DNA from: Polytrichum commune
Taxonomy: Eukaryota > Streptophyta > Polytrichopsida > Polytrichales > Polytrichaceae
NCBI GenBank assembly: GCA_950295325.1
Contig: OX485804.1
Location: forward strand, 66,440,033 to 66,504,032
Length of the DNA stretch: 64,000 nucleotides
Direction of reading: 5' to 3'
Shown here: positions 1-11,439 of the stretch, piece after piece
Layout of the letters: each line of letters begins with the position of its first letter
Position numbering within the stretch: the first letter of the stretch is position 1
The notes under the pieces: generated by a model
Seen by the model: only the letters and a program-made list of their open reading frames with translations
The model's database searches: none
Told to the model about the DNA's origin: nothing
Made by a program: the position numbers and the translations under genes

Positions 1-679
1 ATTTATTTCAATTTTCATCGAGATGGGAGAAAAGTTAAGAATTCAAATGTGCATTTATTTCTATCATTACTTGTAATGAGTTTGTGCCATGTTAGGAGCC
101 CTCAGGACCATAGCTTTCAAACAATTCTTTAAGAGGTTCTCTACATTGATATGTGCAATTAGATTCCTCCACACTCATGTATCGCCATTCCACACTATGT
201 TGAATACATACTACCATAACATTCAATAAATAAAAGTTATAGTGGATGCTATACGGATGAATAAAGAAAGTTATAAGATTTTGTAATATGGTTTTGACCC
301 AAGGTAATTTGCATGGGTAAAGAGGTAGCCTACTTGCAAAGATAATCTAATTGCACATATTAGTCTCTACCAAAAACATCTATTGGTATTTCAATGAGGC
401 ATTGAGGCAAAAACATGTACCTTTTCGAACGTGACCGTTCAAGAAAAAATATACTTGTTTGATCTCATTTATATCACTCTTTTGTGAACATTATGGCAAA
501 CAAGAAGTACTTCCACATGTCTTATAATCAAGTGAATGTGACATCATAATGATGACAAATTTATTTTGATTTTCTGGTTCTAAACAGAAGAAAGACATAT
601 CTTGTTATTGGCATGTTACCACAATGTCAACTATGGTGTGCTTTACCTTGTGAGCTTCTGAGTACGCAAAATCCCCCAA

Positions 680-799
680 GTGCAAGCAGCTCATCTCCAT
701 AGCATAGTATACATAAAGGAGAGGTATTATTCTTCTTTAGTGCAAGTAATTTATCTCCATAGCATAATATACATAAAGGAGAGGTATTGTTCTTCTTTA
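680..799. repeat. Tandem duplication, 60-bp unit, two copies
   Basis: 680-739 and 740-799 differ at only a few positions. Both contain 'ctccatagcata' and 'tacataaaggagaggtatt'. Confidence 0.9.
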
Positions 800-1290
800 G
801 TGTGTACATTTAAAAGGCTATATACTTTTTTTCAAGTAAACGTAGATGCACAAAAGGGGGTTCTTAAGATTTAGAGAAAATTTTGACAATAGATATGTTA
901 GTTTTATCCATTTTATGCTTTCATCCTATTGTTATAATATGATAATAGTCCTAAATAACTACCCTGTTCATTCTTGTCAGGGTCTACATTTGAGTTCTAA
1001 GTTTTTACAAACTGAAGGCTCTTGGAACGCATGTTGCCTCACTCGAGTTATGGTCTTTAGGTTGTGGCTCACTTATTGTGCTCTTGTTTGTGTTTGTTAC
1101 CTTACATCCTATGGATGAAGCAAAATTAATGTTCAATAACTTTCTCATTGGAAAGTGAAAGTGGATTGTATATGTTATAACGCCCTATTTATTTCATGAT
1201 TTATGTTTTTGTATATGTAGTGTGGCATTTATCACATTAAATGAAAATCTTAGTATAAATACATGCATTCATATTCTAGCCTACATATGC
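797..1290. repeat. Dispersed repeat shared with 55,725-55,990
   Basis: Shared ordered phrases: 'tttaaaaggcta', 'aagtaaacgtagatgcacaaaaggggg', 'gtgctttcatcc'-like text, 'tttatttcatgatttat' and 'atgtagtg..acatttatcaca'. Direct orientation, no domain visible. Confidence 0.6.
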
Positions 1291-1299
1291 ATTTATATT

Positions 1300-3000
1300 T
1301 CTCTATAATTTTCTCAGAGGATTTAATTTCACAGAGACCCACGCACGTCATTTAGGTGGGAGCTTTAAATAGAATTTAGAAAAACTTAGCCTAGTACGAG
1401 TAGAAAATCATGACCAATCTCACTATATGTAAGTAGGTCCACAACACTTCATGCACTCAACAATGCAAATCACGGTAGTAAAAAAATGCTCAAATACCTT
1501 GAGGGAAATGGTATTTTCACTTGTTGAAGTTTGTTTTCATTGGCATGGTTGTTTGGCGACAAGATGTTTGGTTACAACATAGCACACAAAACAATGACAC
1601 CGACATTGGTCCACATTGTGCCCAAAAAGCACCTTTCAACTTTGCATCAAACATATTTTAGGCATATCCAAGAATATCCTTCGCGGTTCAAGGCATATAT
1701 AGTGAAAGACGACAAATTTGGCTATATGGCGTGACGTTGAAACCCATGCTCACGTCCATTTGTGCAACAAACATCGTTTGGAGCATCCATGAAGACAAGA
1801 GCAAAACGAGTAGGATAAGGCCGACCCAACTCTACCATGGAAATTTGAAGGTGTAGTAAAGCCTCTTGACGATGCAATTATTCTATTTAGGTGTATTGGT
1901 CATGAGGCCAAAAGTGTATGACAACCGTACATGATAGTTGGTTTTAGGTTCAATGTTGATTTCAGGTATACAGACCTCGTATCAATGAATTCCGTGAACT
2001 TTTCAAAATCTTCATATCATTTTAAAGTGGTATAGGGGTAATGATCGTGGTTAAGGAAAAACACATGCCATAACAATAAGATTGGACTATGTGGTCAAAT
2101 TATAGACACCATTTTGAGATCAATAGGTACCACAGTCAAGAGGGTATGTGTAATCACTCAAAAAATACACATAATCGTCACTTTCAAGTCTGGTATTTTT
2201 TGCATCTCGATTTCATTTTTGAAACTTAAAATGATAACCTTCACGATGGGCATGTGGCAATTGCTAACCAAACGAAAAATTTTCCAATTCAATCCAACGG
2301 TGAAAGTTACTTGTGAGGTTGAACGTGCCCATAGTAGGAGCACATACCTTTAATCGCAAGGAGGTCATACAATTCCATGGTACCTTTATTGTGCACCCAT
2401 ATTAGTTTCCATATTCCAAATTTAAAATAGTGGTGGTAGGTATTTTGTACTCATCGTATGTGTGTACAATGAAAGCAATATTTAGAGTGGATGTTAAGTT
2501 GGTATCTCGATTCACGAGGTACTCTAATGGTTTCTTATGAATTTCATTTTACGTAGTTTGGACACATTCCAACACCGGGAGTTGGTAACTTTGTCTTCAA
2601 TCAAATCGTATTCTTAAATTACATAAAATCATCCTTGTACTTACATTGGAATCCAATATCTACGTTTGCCATCGACATGGGATCACAAACATGTGAAGGT
2701 TGTGTACGTCTATAACTTGTATCTTTGTAGAAGTGTCCGTAGAACTAGACATGTCCTCCAAAACTCCCCCACCTCTTAGTACTTGGCATTTTTGTTGACA
2801 AAACACATCAAAGTGGTGGCTTACATAACACACATTCAGACTGAATGTGAGAAATATCAGGGAATGTTCCGTGGAATACTATCAGTCCCACAGAACATTG
2901 TTATGAATTTGAATAATGTTGTGTTAAAAATGAGACCTGAACCCATATCCCATGCGATCTTTGTGGTTAAGTTGTCTAAATTTGGAATAACTTAGTGCTA
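1300..3000. other. Gene-free AT-rich stretch
   Basis: Only short frames below 80 codons without recognisable domains. No repeat partner was noticed in the window. Confidence 0.5.
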
Positions 3001-3021
3001 GGATGGGTGGCCTCCATAGCA

Positions 3022-3402
3022 CTACACTAAATATGATGTTTACTGTCATATGGTATTTTTACGTCATTATGGTAACTTTTTGGGTGACACTTCTTATGAA
3101 TAAGTATAAACAGAGATTGTCATGGATGATGGATGAGTTTATCCATTGGCCAAAACCATGCCTTCTCTTGTCAGCAACTTGTGATGAAATATTGTCATGG
3201 ATAATGGAAATTTGGATGAAAATTTGCTTGATACGTGATAGTAATTGCACCCCTGTGAACATATAATCCCCCAAAAAATTTACAAGGAATGACAAATAAT
3301 GTTGGGTTAATATTTAGTGTTGGTGACACTATACCACACTTTACAATTAGTATTGAGAAAGACAATCAAAATTGGTGACACTAAATATCATATTCAATGT
3401 AG
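3022..3402. mobile_element. TIR element, CTACACTAAAT family
   Basis: Begins CTACACTAAATATGATG and ends CATATTCAATGTAG, about 381 bp. There is a second internal inverted 'ttagtgttggtgacac' / 'ggtgacactaaa' motif near the right end. No clear target duplication is left (GCA and CTT flank it). No coding capacity. Confidence 0.6.
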
Positions 3403-3639
3403 CTTTTTTGTGCACTATACTATATGATTACCTAATTGTAGTGGGAGATTTTGAATGAACCGGATTTTTCAAACCAACCATGTGGAAACCTAGGGGCCAA
3501 CTCTTGAGGGAGATAGTTGCAAGGCCAGGTTGCATGCGCATGTTCAAGGGATCCGTCATTGAAGGACACAATTGTCTTCAAGGTCTCTATAGGCAGACCT
3601 ACATAATTCCAACACACCAATAACATTCACACCTAATAT

Positions 3640-3990
3640 GTATTTGAGTGGTATGTGGTTTGATGTGGATTTAAGAATGGACACCAAAAATATACGTTTT
3701 TAGAAAAGATTGAACCATGTGTTCAAAAACTACTAACACTTTTAAGCTCAACAATCAACATGATTGTGGAGGGGGGAGGGGGGAGGACCCATATGACCAC
3801 TTAACAAGCACAAGAATCTTCAATTTGATAATGTATAAGATATCTATATGGGCTTCGAATATTGTGAGTTGGTATACGACTATCGTCACGGTTTGGATTT
3901 GGTAATCATCTCGCACAATTATGTGTTTCGTATCCTACGAAAAGTAAGTGGAGAGAGAGAGAAAAAAATATCCAAATAACACGCATCCAC
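3640..3990. repeat. Dispersed repeat shared with 47,725-48,068
   Basis: The two copies share 'ggtatgtggtt', 'aagaatggacaccaaaaa', 'ttttaagctcaa', 'aagatat..atatg.gcttcraa' and a downstream GA tract. Direct orientation. Confidence 0.6.
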
Positions 3991-4963
3991 CTCAAATTTG
4001 ATGATGTCCATTTCCGCTTTCGGAATTACAAAGAAAACTAGAGTACTTAACTCAAAGATGAAGCAACACCATGATTTACGCCGGTGCAACATCAAATTCA
4101 TCTCTTCTTCTTTTTTCTACAACACACCAAGCTCTACCATACCCAACCCGGTTTCCATAGTAAATGAACACCAAGTGTTTACCATATATTCAAGCTCATA
4201 TGTCTCACTTTCATGCATCGTGCATCATGCATCATGCTTTATTCTAGTTTTTGAAAGACTTGAAAGGTGCCCCCCTTCAAACTTTTGGGCTAAAAGTGAT
4301 GGAGAACTCGTGAGAAGATGTGGAAATACATCACCTCTTCTATCTACCCAAAAGCCTAGTGTAGGGATGTACGGTTCATTAATTGTCCTTGGTTGTTGTT
4401 TCAAGGTTTTCCGTGGACCACCCAAAAAAGGAAGTTATAAAGAGCCGTGCACTTGATATGTTGTGAGAAGTGTACATGAGCATATAACAAAAGAGGAGTT
4501 TCTCTTGTTATTTTCCTTTTTTTTCTAGCGGGGTGGGTATGTATGACTTTGTCTATAAACATTCCACCCTAAGGGCCGTTCGACACACAAACCAATGTCC
4601 ATGACTAAGAAACCCTAGTAGTTGAAATGAAGCATGTCGAGGTTATCTCGATGAACTTCCAAACACATTTGTACCCACGAGTCCTCGAGTGTACCATAAA
4701 GCTATATACCAATTTGACCCGGCCCTCGGCCAAACGGCATCTTACCATGTGGGATACTTCCACATCATTATAACATTTAATAATGCAAGTGTTGTCACAT
4801 TTTGATCCAAGTGTCGTGGTCTTCCGAATTGTATGTGGCCATCTCAAAATGGAGCATCATAGAAGAAAGAAAAGGAAAAGAAAAATAACGTCAGTATCTA
4901 GGTACCGGCGTGAATGTGAGCTCGTTGGCCTAATGCTAATCACAATTGTTCGCGATGCAACTT

Positions 4964-5190
4964 AAGGTGTTATGCCTCCTTTGGGACGTGGGCTCTGGTG
5001 GTGTAATAGTTATCACATGTTCATTGAGGGGGGGGGGGATGGGTGTTTGTTTGTTGTTGAGTTTTCTTTTGTTTAGGACGAGGTATGTGAGGTATTTGAT
5101 GGCATTCTTGTGTATATTTTTCACGAGGTTTTTAATGCTTGATTTGGGGATTTTTAGATTGGCAAGGTGCATCACAAATTTTCAACGGTG
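4964..5190 (-). pseudogene. LINE 3' fragment, third copy
   Basis: About 225 bp sharing the terminal 'ttatgcctcc..tgggacgtgggctct' and 'gaggtatttgatggcattcttgtgtatat' with the copies at 54.6 and 26.3 kb. It contains only 3'-end sequence and is interrupted by a G-run. Confidence 0.6.
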
Positions 5191-5199
5191 GTGTTTAGT

Positions 5200-6440
5200 G
5201 GAATTATGGGGCTTTGATTCTTCTACCAGTGGTGTATGATGTGATGATCCTATAAACCTATGCATTGATCTTATTTAAAATTTAACTTTGTGCAAAAAAT
5301 TGATGTGGCATGTTTTAGAAGAAGATAAGGAAATCATATGATCATCATCCATGGGCGCACTCAATGGTAGAGAACCAAAATGACGCGAGTGGGTACTTTT
5401 GACACTCAAATTTAGGTTTTACCATTGATATGAGAAAAGTATAAAGAAGAAGAAAAATGTATGTATGTTAAACCCTCTGCAAATTTTATGTGGTAGAAAT
5501 TAGTATCTATTACATATCGTCATTTATTTTTTATAATTCTCAAAGGAGAAAATGAGACATTGCAGTCCAAACGTTCACATAAGATTTGAAGACCACTCTT
5601 ATTTCATTTTTTCTCATTTTTTTGGGTCAAATGAAAGAATTACAAGTCATTAGATAATATCCCAGTGGGGAGGGGAGGGGGACCCCCGAAATGATCACGA
5701 TAAGTGTAAATAGAAATGTTGTTAATATTAATGCAATTTATTGTTTTTACACAATAGTTTCGCATGTGGAAGTTTTTAATGTGGGCCTTGATGAAAACAA
5801 AGCACCGAGAAAAACCAATATACATCGTCAATTTGATGTCGTGTTCGATCGAATCCATGTAGAGTTACATCCACTTTACATTACGTGAAGTTTCCATTCA
5901 CCCCTCGACTCATAGGCAACTTGGTCCAACTCCGAGGTTTCCACTCCACCATCGTCACGAGGTTCTACTAGAATTTCATGTTCACAAGTCCTCGGTCTCG
6001 TGTGCCAAGTGATCTTAGCTTTTCACTTTTCATTTGTGTTCACGCCACTCAAACTTGAGAAGAGAAATGAAAAGATGAGAAACCACTAACTTCAAGTTCC
6101 GACTCACAACAACCAAAATGTGGGTTTACATATCCTTTCTTGGCCATAGTACACGAGGCCAAAAAAAATTTAAAAAAACATCATCACGGTGCAAAAGCCA
6201 TAGAGGATGTGGGTGGGTCAAGTGGCATCTCTCATTATAACTTGTTTGGATCTTACAAGTAAAAGGAGGAATTCAAGACCGGAAGGGTTATTAGGAAACA
6301 CCTAGTGGAGACTTGTTCCTATATTTGTAGAAAATCCCAGAACGTGGGTCCCTAGACGAGGTCATGAAGCTTTTTCTGAAAAAGGCATCGAGTAACTTAA
6401 ATTTGGGGTAAGTTATTAAAGGTCGGATCGATTTGGTGAC
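5200..6440. other. Gene-free stretch
   Basis: No supported coding region. It holds a short poly-G interrupted segment near 5,665 and otherwise nothing recognised. Confidence 0.5.
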
Positions 6441-6465
6441 TAGCAATGAACGCGGAGAACCGTCA

Positions 6466-7111
6466 CTACACTAAATTTGATATTTAGGGTGACTTACTAT
6501 TTGGAATTACGCAATGCTATATCTATTGACTGTACATCTCATATTTTTTACCAACAAATGTTATATTGGTAGTTTGGACATTATAGAACATTGACAACTT
6601 TACTTGGTAAAAAATTTATTGGCTCTGTCTGTAGGACAGAGACTATGCATCAACTTCTTCGTCTCAAGAGCAAATTTCCTAACCACTTTGTGTTCACACT
6701 TGGAGGTTTCTTGTTCTTGTTATTTTTGGTCCACTGTATTTAATGTGGATGTTATCTATAGTTTTTATATATGTATATATATAAGTGCTCCCTAAAATGC
6801 ATTGAAAGAAATCTAGTTAATTATAGTTATTTCGGTAGTTCTTGAATATTTATTTTAAAAAATTCGGGTGATAAATGAGTAGCTTCAATCCTTGACCCGT
6901 ATTTGAGAAGAAGGTGCACAAAATCCAAGAAAGGTTTGGTATAGTGAATAGCCATGAATTGGCATGAGCAAAGTGGACAACTATAATTGCAGTCTTTCAT
7001 AATAAAGAACAGAGCCTCACGGTTCTACCGTTTTCTTGTTTCAATAGTAAACATATATTACACCGTGTAAATTCAGATAGTAAGTCACACTAAATATCAT
7101 ATTTGGTGTAG
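6466..7111. mobile_element. TIR element, CTACACTAAAT family (646 bp)
   Basis: The left end CTACACTAAATTTGATATTT and right end ATATCATATTTGGTGTAG are inverses. The similarity continues inward over 'agtgtgacttactat' for about 45 bp in all. Flanks are TCA and TTA. The flanking DNA matches a related repeat at about 63,550-63,800 that lacks the element, which supports a real insertion. Confidence 0.8.
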
Positions 7112-7300
7112 TTACAGAAGAACCGGTTGAGTTTGAGAAATAACCAGTTGAAGTTCATGACTTCCGAAAATTTACCGGTCGTTTTAGAGGAATCCATGGA
7201 ATATAGCTCACATTTGTGAAGAAAAACCGAAAGGTCGCAACGTGTGAAACACTAGGATCTTGACCCATTGTGCCCAAAAATCTCCGCCAACACCGGTGAT
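7112..7300. repeat. Dispersed repeat shared with about 63,590-63,800
   Basis: Shared phrases: 'gttgagtttgagaaata', 'gttgaagttca', 'cgtttagaggaatc', 'aaacactaggatct' and 'tgcccaaaaatctcc'. The copy at 7.1 kb is preceded by a TIR element that the other copy lacks. Confidence 0.7.
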
Positions 7301-7559
7301 TAGTAGAGTTAAGTTCCTCGTTGAGGGATGAGACTTGGAACTTGGTCTTATCAAGAATTCGTTACTTGGACTTGTGTTGTGGCCTAACATAACATTAAAT
7401 TCAAATGTACTTTGTTGGTTTAAATGAGGTAGTTGTAAGTGACCTTGCTTATCTTCCACATTCAGTTTGAATCCAACATGCAATTCAGGATCCTATCAAG
7501 TATTCAAGAATCAGTCCAACAAAAGAGGGGATTCCACATAACAACCTTGCAGTATTTTA

Positions 7560-7870
7560 TATGTTATGAACCTTCTAAGTTGGGTTTCAATTTCAAAAAT
7601 TTGGGAAAACTCTAAGATTTAAAAGAGGGTGTGTCCTTGGGACTCACCACTCTAAATCTTGGATCGACCTATGCAAGACTAACTTGGTCCACTCATCCTT
7701 CTATGACAAGTTAGTTGAAGTTGGTATTTCAGCCCAACACCACTCTTTTAATATGTTAATTGAAGCATTGAAGAAAATTTAGGCGACTTTATGAAAACGC
7801 TCTCAAATTCACTTTTTAGCCAACACACCCAAAATCTAGTCCCGAGACTTTACAAATAACTCTAGTGTTG
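7560..7870. repeat. Dispersed repeat shared with about 39,510-39,850
   Basis: Shared ordered phrases: 'aaaagagggtgtgtccttgggac', 'ctaaatcttgga', 'ccatgcaag', 'aggcgacttt', and 'tttacaaataactctaatg'-like endings. No domain recognised. Confidence 0.6.
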
Positions 7871-8254
7871 TTGACCAATTGGATCACATGGTGCTAGAAA
7901 CGACCATTCAAGGCCCCTCACAAAAGAAATTGCATGCATATGCATCTTGTATTTTGCAATACATTTTGAGCATGTCATTGGTCCTCCAATTGAATCATTT
8001 GGAGGAAGAAGGTGCATCAACCATGGCCTCCCATTCTTCCATTGTACTTTGTTGTCATGTGTATAACCACACCTTACACCTTAACCCTTAGTGTCACTAA
8101 GGCTTTATGTATTTTCAAGACGCACCCTCTCAACCACATATTAGGATCGTTCTCAACATCAACTGTAACAATCTCACCCTTTGTTACGTTGTTGTCATAT
8201 GATGAGGATCATAGGCACATTATATCATACTTTTCATAATTTCATAATTTATAT

Positions 8255-8285
<31 letters not shown>
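8255..8285. repeat. (GATA)n microsatellite
   Basis: About seven copies of a four-base ATAG/GATA unit. Confidence 0.95.
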
Positions 8286-8384
8286 CCAATATTATATATT
8301 AATGGGAGATAAAACTAAACCTGAAAACATCAATGCAATATTTATCAAATTTTCAATTGTTATGTGGGGCCATTGCACATGCCA

Positions 8385-8852
8385 ATGTTATTCCTTGATA
8401 ACATACACCCTAACCTCCGTAACATCACCCTCCATAATGTCACTTCCTCTCTTATATCTCAAAACCCTAGAGAACAAATGCTCTCAAATGTAATGTCCCT
8501 CCTTGTTGTCACAGTTGCCTGCCATATATCATAGGTTCGACGTTAAAGTAGTCCACCAAAGACTTCAAACCACACACTTGTACGCATCACGTTGTCATCC
8601 TTGTAATTATCGACATTATTGCAATGTTGACTTCGTATTATTTCAGAATGTCTCGTGCTAAACTGATTCTTTATTATCATGGATCCATTTAATATTGCGT
8701 ATGTCCTTAACATCACGTGCATATTGGGTGCAAGGGCCATGATATTAGAGAGGTTAGAGTGTAGGCCAATGCGTATCCCAAGTCATGCTCAGCTTCAATC
8801 GAAACCGGCCCAGTCGGCTCAACATCTCCCACAAGTGCATTCCCACTGGCAA
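8385..8852. repeat. Dispersed repeat shared with about 34,648-34,989
   Basis: 'ctaacctccgtaacatcac', 'cctctcttatatctcaaaaccctag', 'ccttgttgtcac', 'tgcaatgttgacttygtattattycatgat' and 'aacatcacgtgcat' occur in both, leading into related TIR elements. Together they form a larger ancient unit of about 650-850 bp. Confidence 0.7.
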
Positions 8853-9231
8853 CTACACTAAATAGTCCTATTAGAGTGGGTAGAAAATTAGGATGGAATA
8901 ATTAGCGTGGAGAACACTAATTTTATAATCGAGGTGGAATTGTCATGGTCCCAAGACCCTGGGTCTTCCCCCAAGTCTTCCCTTGATTCTTCATGAAGAC
9001 TTATGATCAACTCATTGAATATAACTTTTAGGGACAAAAGTAGCACAAATTAAAATAATCACCCACATTAATTTCCTAGATTTTGTTTTAATGTAGCCCA
9101 TCTTGCATTTTTATTTATAGATTTAGCATGCATTAAAAAATTAGTGTGGCCCACATCAATTATCATCATGAGAATTAACATGGGCTCTAGAAAAATACTC
9201 TAGCCCATAGTAATAAGATTATTTAGTGTAG
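8853..9231. mobile_element. TIR element, CTACACTAAAT family
   Basis: Begins CTACACTAAATAGTCC and ends GATTATTTAGTGTAG, flanked by a perfect 3-bp CAA duplication. Its relative at 34,990-35,283 shares the interior ('ccttgggtcttccccyaagtctt'). Confidence 0.8.
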
Positions 9232-9574
9232 CAATCCGGAAAGAAATTCTCCCCCTTGGAGGGTTCTAGAATGTAAGAGCTACTTCTAGATATTAGCTTT
9301 TAATCCAAACATCACTTCCCCCCCCCCCCAAAAAAAAAGAAAAAAAGAAGAAAAAGAGTACACAACCACTTTTGGATAATAACTTCCCGTTTGTAATTGC
9401 TATACTCCATATGCCTATTCTTTTGTTCTTTCTAAAAGTGCACAATCACTTTTAGAGATTAGCTTTCGATTTACTTTATTAGACTTCGTACGCCTACTAT
9501 TTTGTTTTCCTAAAAGTTGCACAAGTACTTTTAAAGGTTAGCTTTTATTTTAGAAACAGACTTTCTTTTTGGGT

Positions 9575-9769
9575 CTAATTAGTGTGGGTAACCATTCGGA
9601 GTTACGCATTGCTATAACATTTTACTACGTGTACCATCTTTTTACTCAAATAACATAAATAGTTAGTATGTGCACCAAAGAATATGATATAACTTAATTG
9701 GTAAAAAATGATAATGTCGGCAAGAATTTATAGCAACATGTAACTCTGAATGGTAACCCACACTAATAG
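9575..9769. mobile_element. Short TIR element, CTAATTAGTGTGGG family
   Basis: A 195-bp element with about 43-bp imperfect inverted ends (CTAATTAGTGTGGGTAACC on the left, inverse at the right end). No open frame. A second copy lies at 27,282-27,475. Confidence 0.8.
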
Positions 9770-9966
9770 GACACTTTAGTATAAATGTCCATAGTTATAC
9801 GATGTTTTTCAAGACAATCTTTGTGTATGTATATTTTAAAAACTTGACTTGATAACGTCGCTAACTTCTAGTGAAGTGCAATCAAAGCCCAAATACGAGT
9901 CAATTTTTTTTCTTGGGAATATTTGAAGACTAAAACCAACTAAAGTTGTACCAGAACCCAAGTATC

Positions 9967-10130
9967 ATAACATTCTCAATCAATGTGCGTTCGTTCATGT
10001 GGGCCCCAGGAATATAACCATGGATGTCGCAACCAATGTAAATTATGCCTGAATGTGCACCAGCTGCGGCATCATATGGCAATGTTCTTGGGGTCCACAT
10101 GAACGAACACACGCTGCTTAATAATGTTAT
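9967..10130. ncRNA. microRNA-precursor-like hairpin (candidate)
   Basis: Arms 9985-10031 and 10065-10112 pair over about 47 bases around a loop of about 33. Most differences are G.U-compatible transitions, with only a few mismatches and perhaps one bulge. A weaker pairing extends outward to 9967 ('cataacatt') and about 10,130. The shape fits a young plant MIRNA or a small foldback element; I do not recognise the arm sequence as a known family. Confidence 0.4.
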
Positions 10131-10661
10131 GTACGATGGTTTGAACTTACATAGAATTTTGTAAAGTTGAACCGACCGAATGACATACATATTGTCATTT
10201 ATTGTTGACAAAGATCGGCATTTAAGAAGCTTGGCGGAGGAATAAGGTACAAAATGTAGAAATTATGGTTCCATTTTTTTGTTGCAAATTCAATACTTGG
10301 GCCGCTCGATGGAATGGGGATGGCAAGTCTTCTTAGAAAGTCTCAAGCAACTTGATATTTGGGGCAAGCCGAATGTCTTGAAATTCGATGATTCGTGTAG
10401 TTAATTATGTGGACCTCACACCCATGTACTTGAATCCATGACTTTCTTCTCAACTCTTAGGCCTTCAAAGTCTTGTATGTGTAACCTCTTTTTTGGAGCA
10501 AATTGCAAGTCAATTTTGGTGGTTAGCGTACTTAATTACCATTTTGGACAATCCGTGTATTGAGACTAACCCTCCAAGGTAGTCGAACTTTCATGACTTC
10601 CAAACCGTCAAAGTTTCGAGTTATCCCAAATCCCGCCAAAATTTGGCCAATTAAAGTAATT

Positions 10662-11026
10662 CCACTAAATAATGTATGAAGTGTCGCCAATTCTATTTAT
10701 CTTGCTCGATACTAGTTGAAAATAGCATGTGTAGTGTCAACAACACTACATGTAGTCCTATCAAAATTTATTATTCCTTGTGAAAATTATTGGGCATCTT
10801 ATATTTACAACATTGCAAGTATTGTCACTTACTACATGACAATCCAACCATCCATGACAGTATTTGATCACATAAATGTTAGTATGCTCAATTTACACAA
10901 AAGTGGATGAACTAGAAATAAATCAAGGATGACAATATTTGTGACCTTATTCATAAGCAATGCCATCAAAAAACTTAACACAGTGACATAAAATAGCATT
11001 TAAGACTAACCACAATATTTAGTGTA
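10662..11026. mobile_element. TIR element related to the one in PEPC intron 8
   Basis: The ends CCACTAAATAATGTATG and CAATATTTAGTGTA are degraded inverses. The interior matches 20,496-20,891 in order, including 'ttattattccttgtgaaaat' and 'acacagtgacataaaat'. Confidence 0.7.
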
Positions 11027-11060
11027 CTTAGATCCTCAAACCCTCAAGTAGGGCATGGGG

Positions 11061-11430
11061 TTGGAGATGCCCCGGGCTAGAGCACATCTTCATTCGGTTG
11101 GGCCCCACACCTCCTTCATTGTCCGGTCTTCCTGCCCACGCAGGTGCGTGGGAACTCTTCCCCGTTGGGAACCCCTGTGACAATACCAGGTCACTTAAGA
11201 CAATAAGCTCTTTTGACATGTGAAGGAACTCCATCGATTATTTTGGGAATAATGAAAGTGATGTCAGCTTGAATATTTGTAATTGTGACCATGTATTGTC
11301 ACATCGGTTCCCAACGAGGAAGAGTTCCCATACATGTGCGGACAGGAAGATCGGGCAGTGAAGGAGGCAGGCGTGGGAAGGGCGGGGCCCAGCCGAATGA
11401 AGATGTGATCTAGCTTGGGGCATTGGAGGT
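11061..11430. repeat. Long inverted repeat (hairpin), arms of about 135-145 bp
   Basis: The left arm 11061-11194 and right arm 11285-11430 are inverses at roughly 80-85 percent by eye, over words such as 'acatcttcattcgg', 'gggaactcttcc' and 'tgtgacaata'. The loop is about 90 bp. It is much richer in GC than its surroundings. It may be a foldback transposon or a small-RNA-generating inverted duplication. Confidence 0.75.
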
Positions 11431-11439
11431 GACCTAGTG

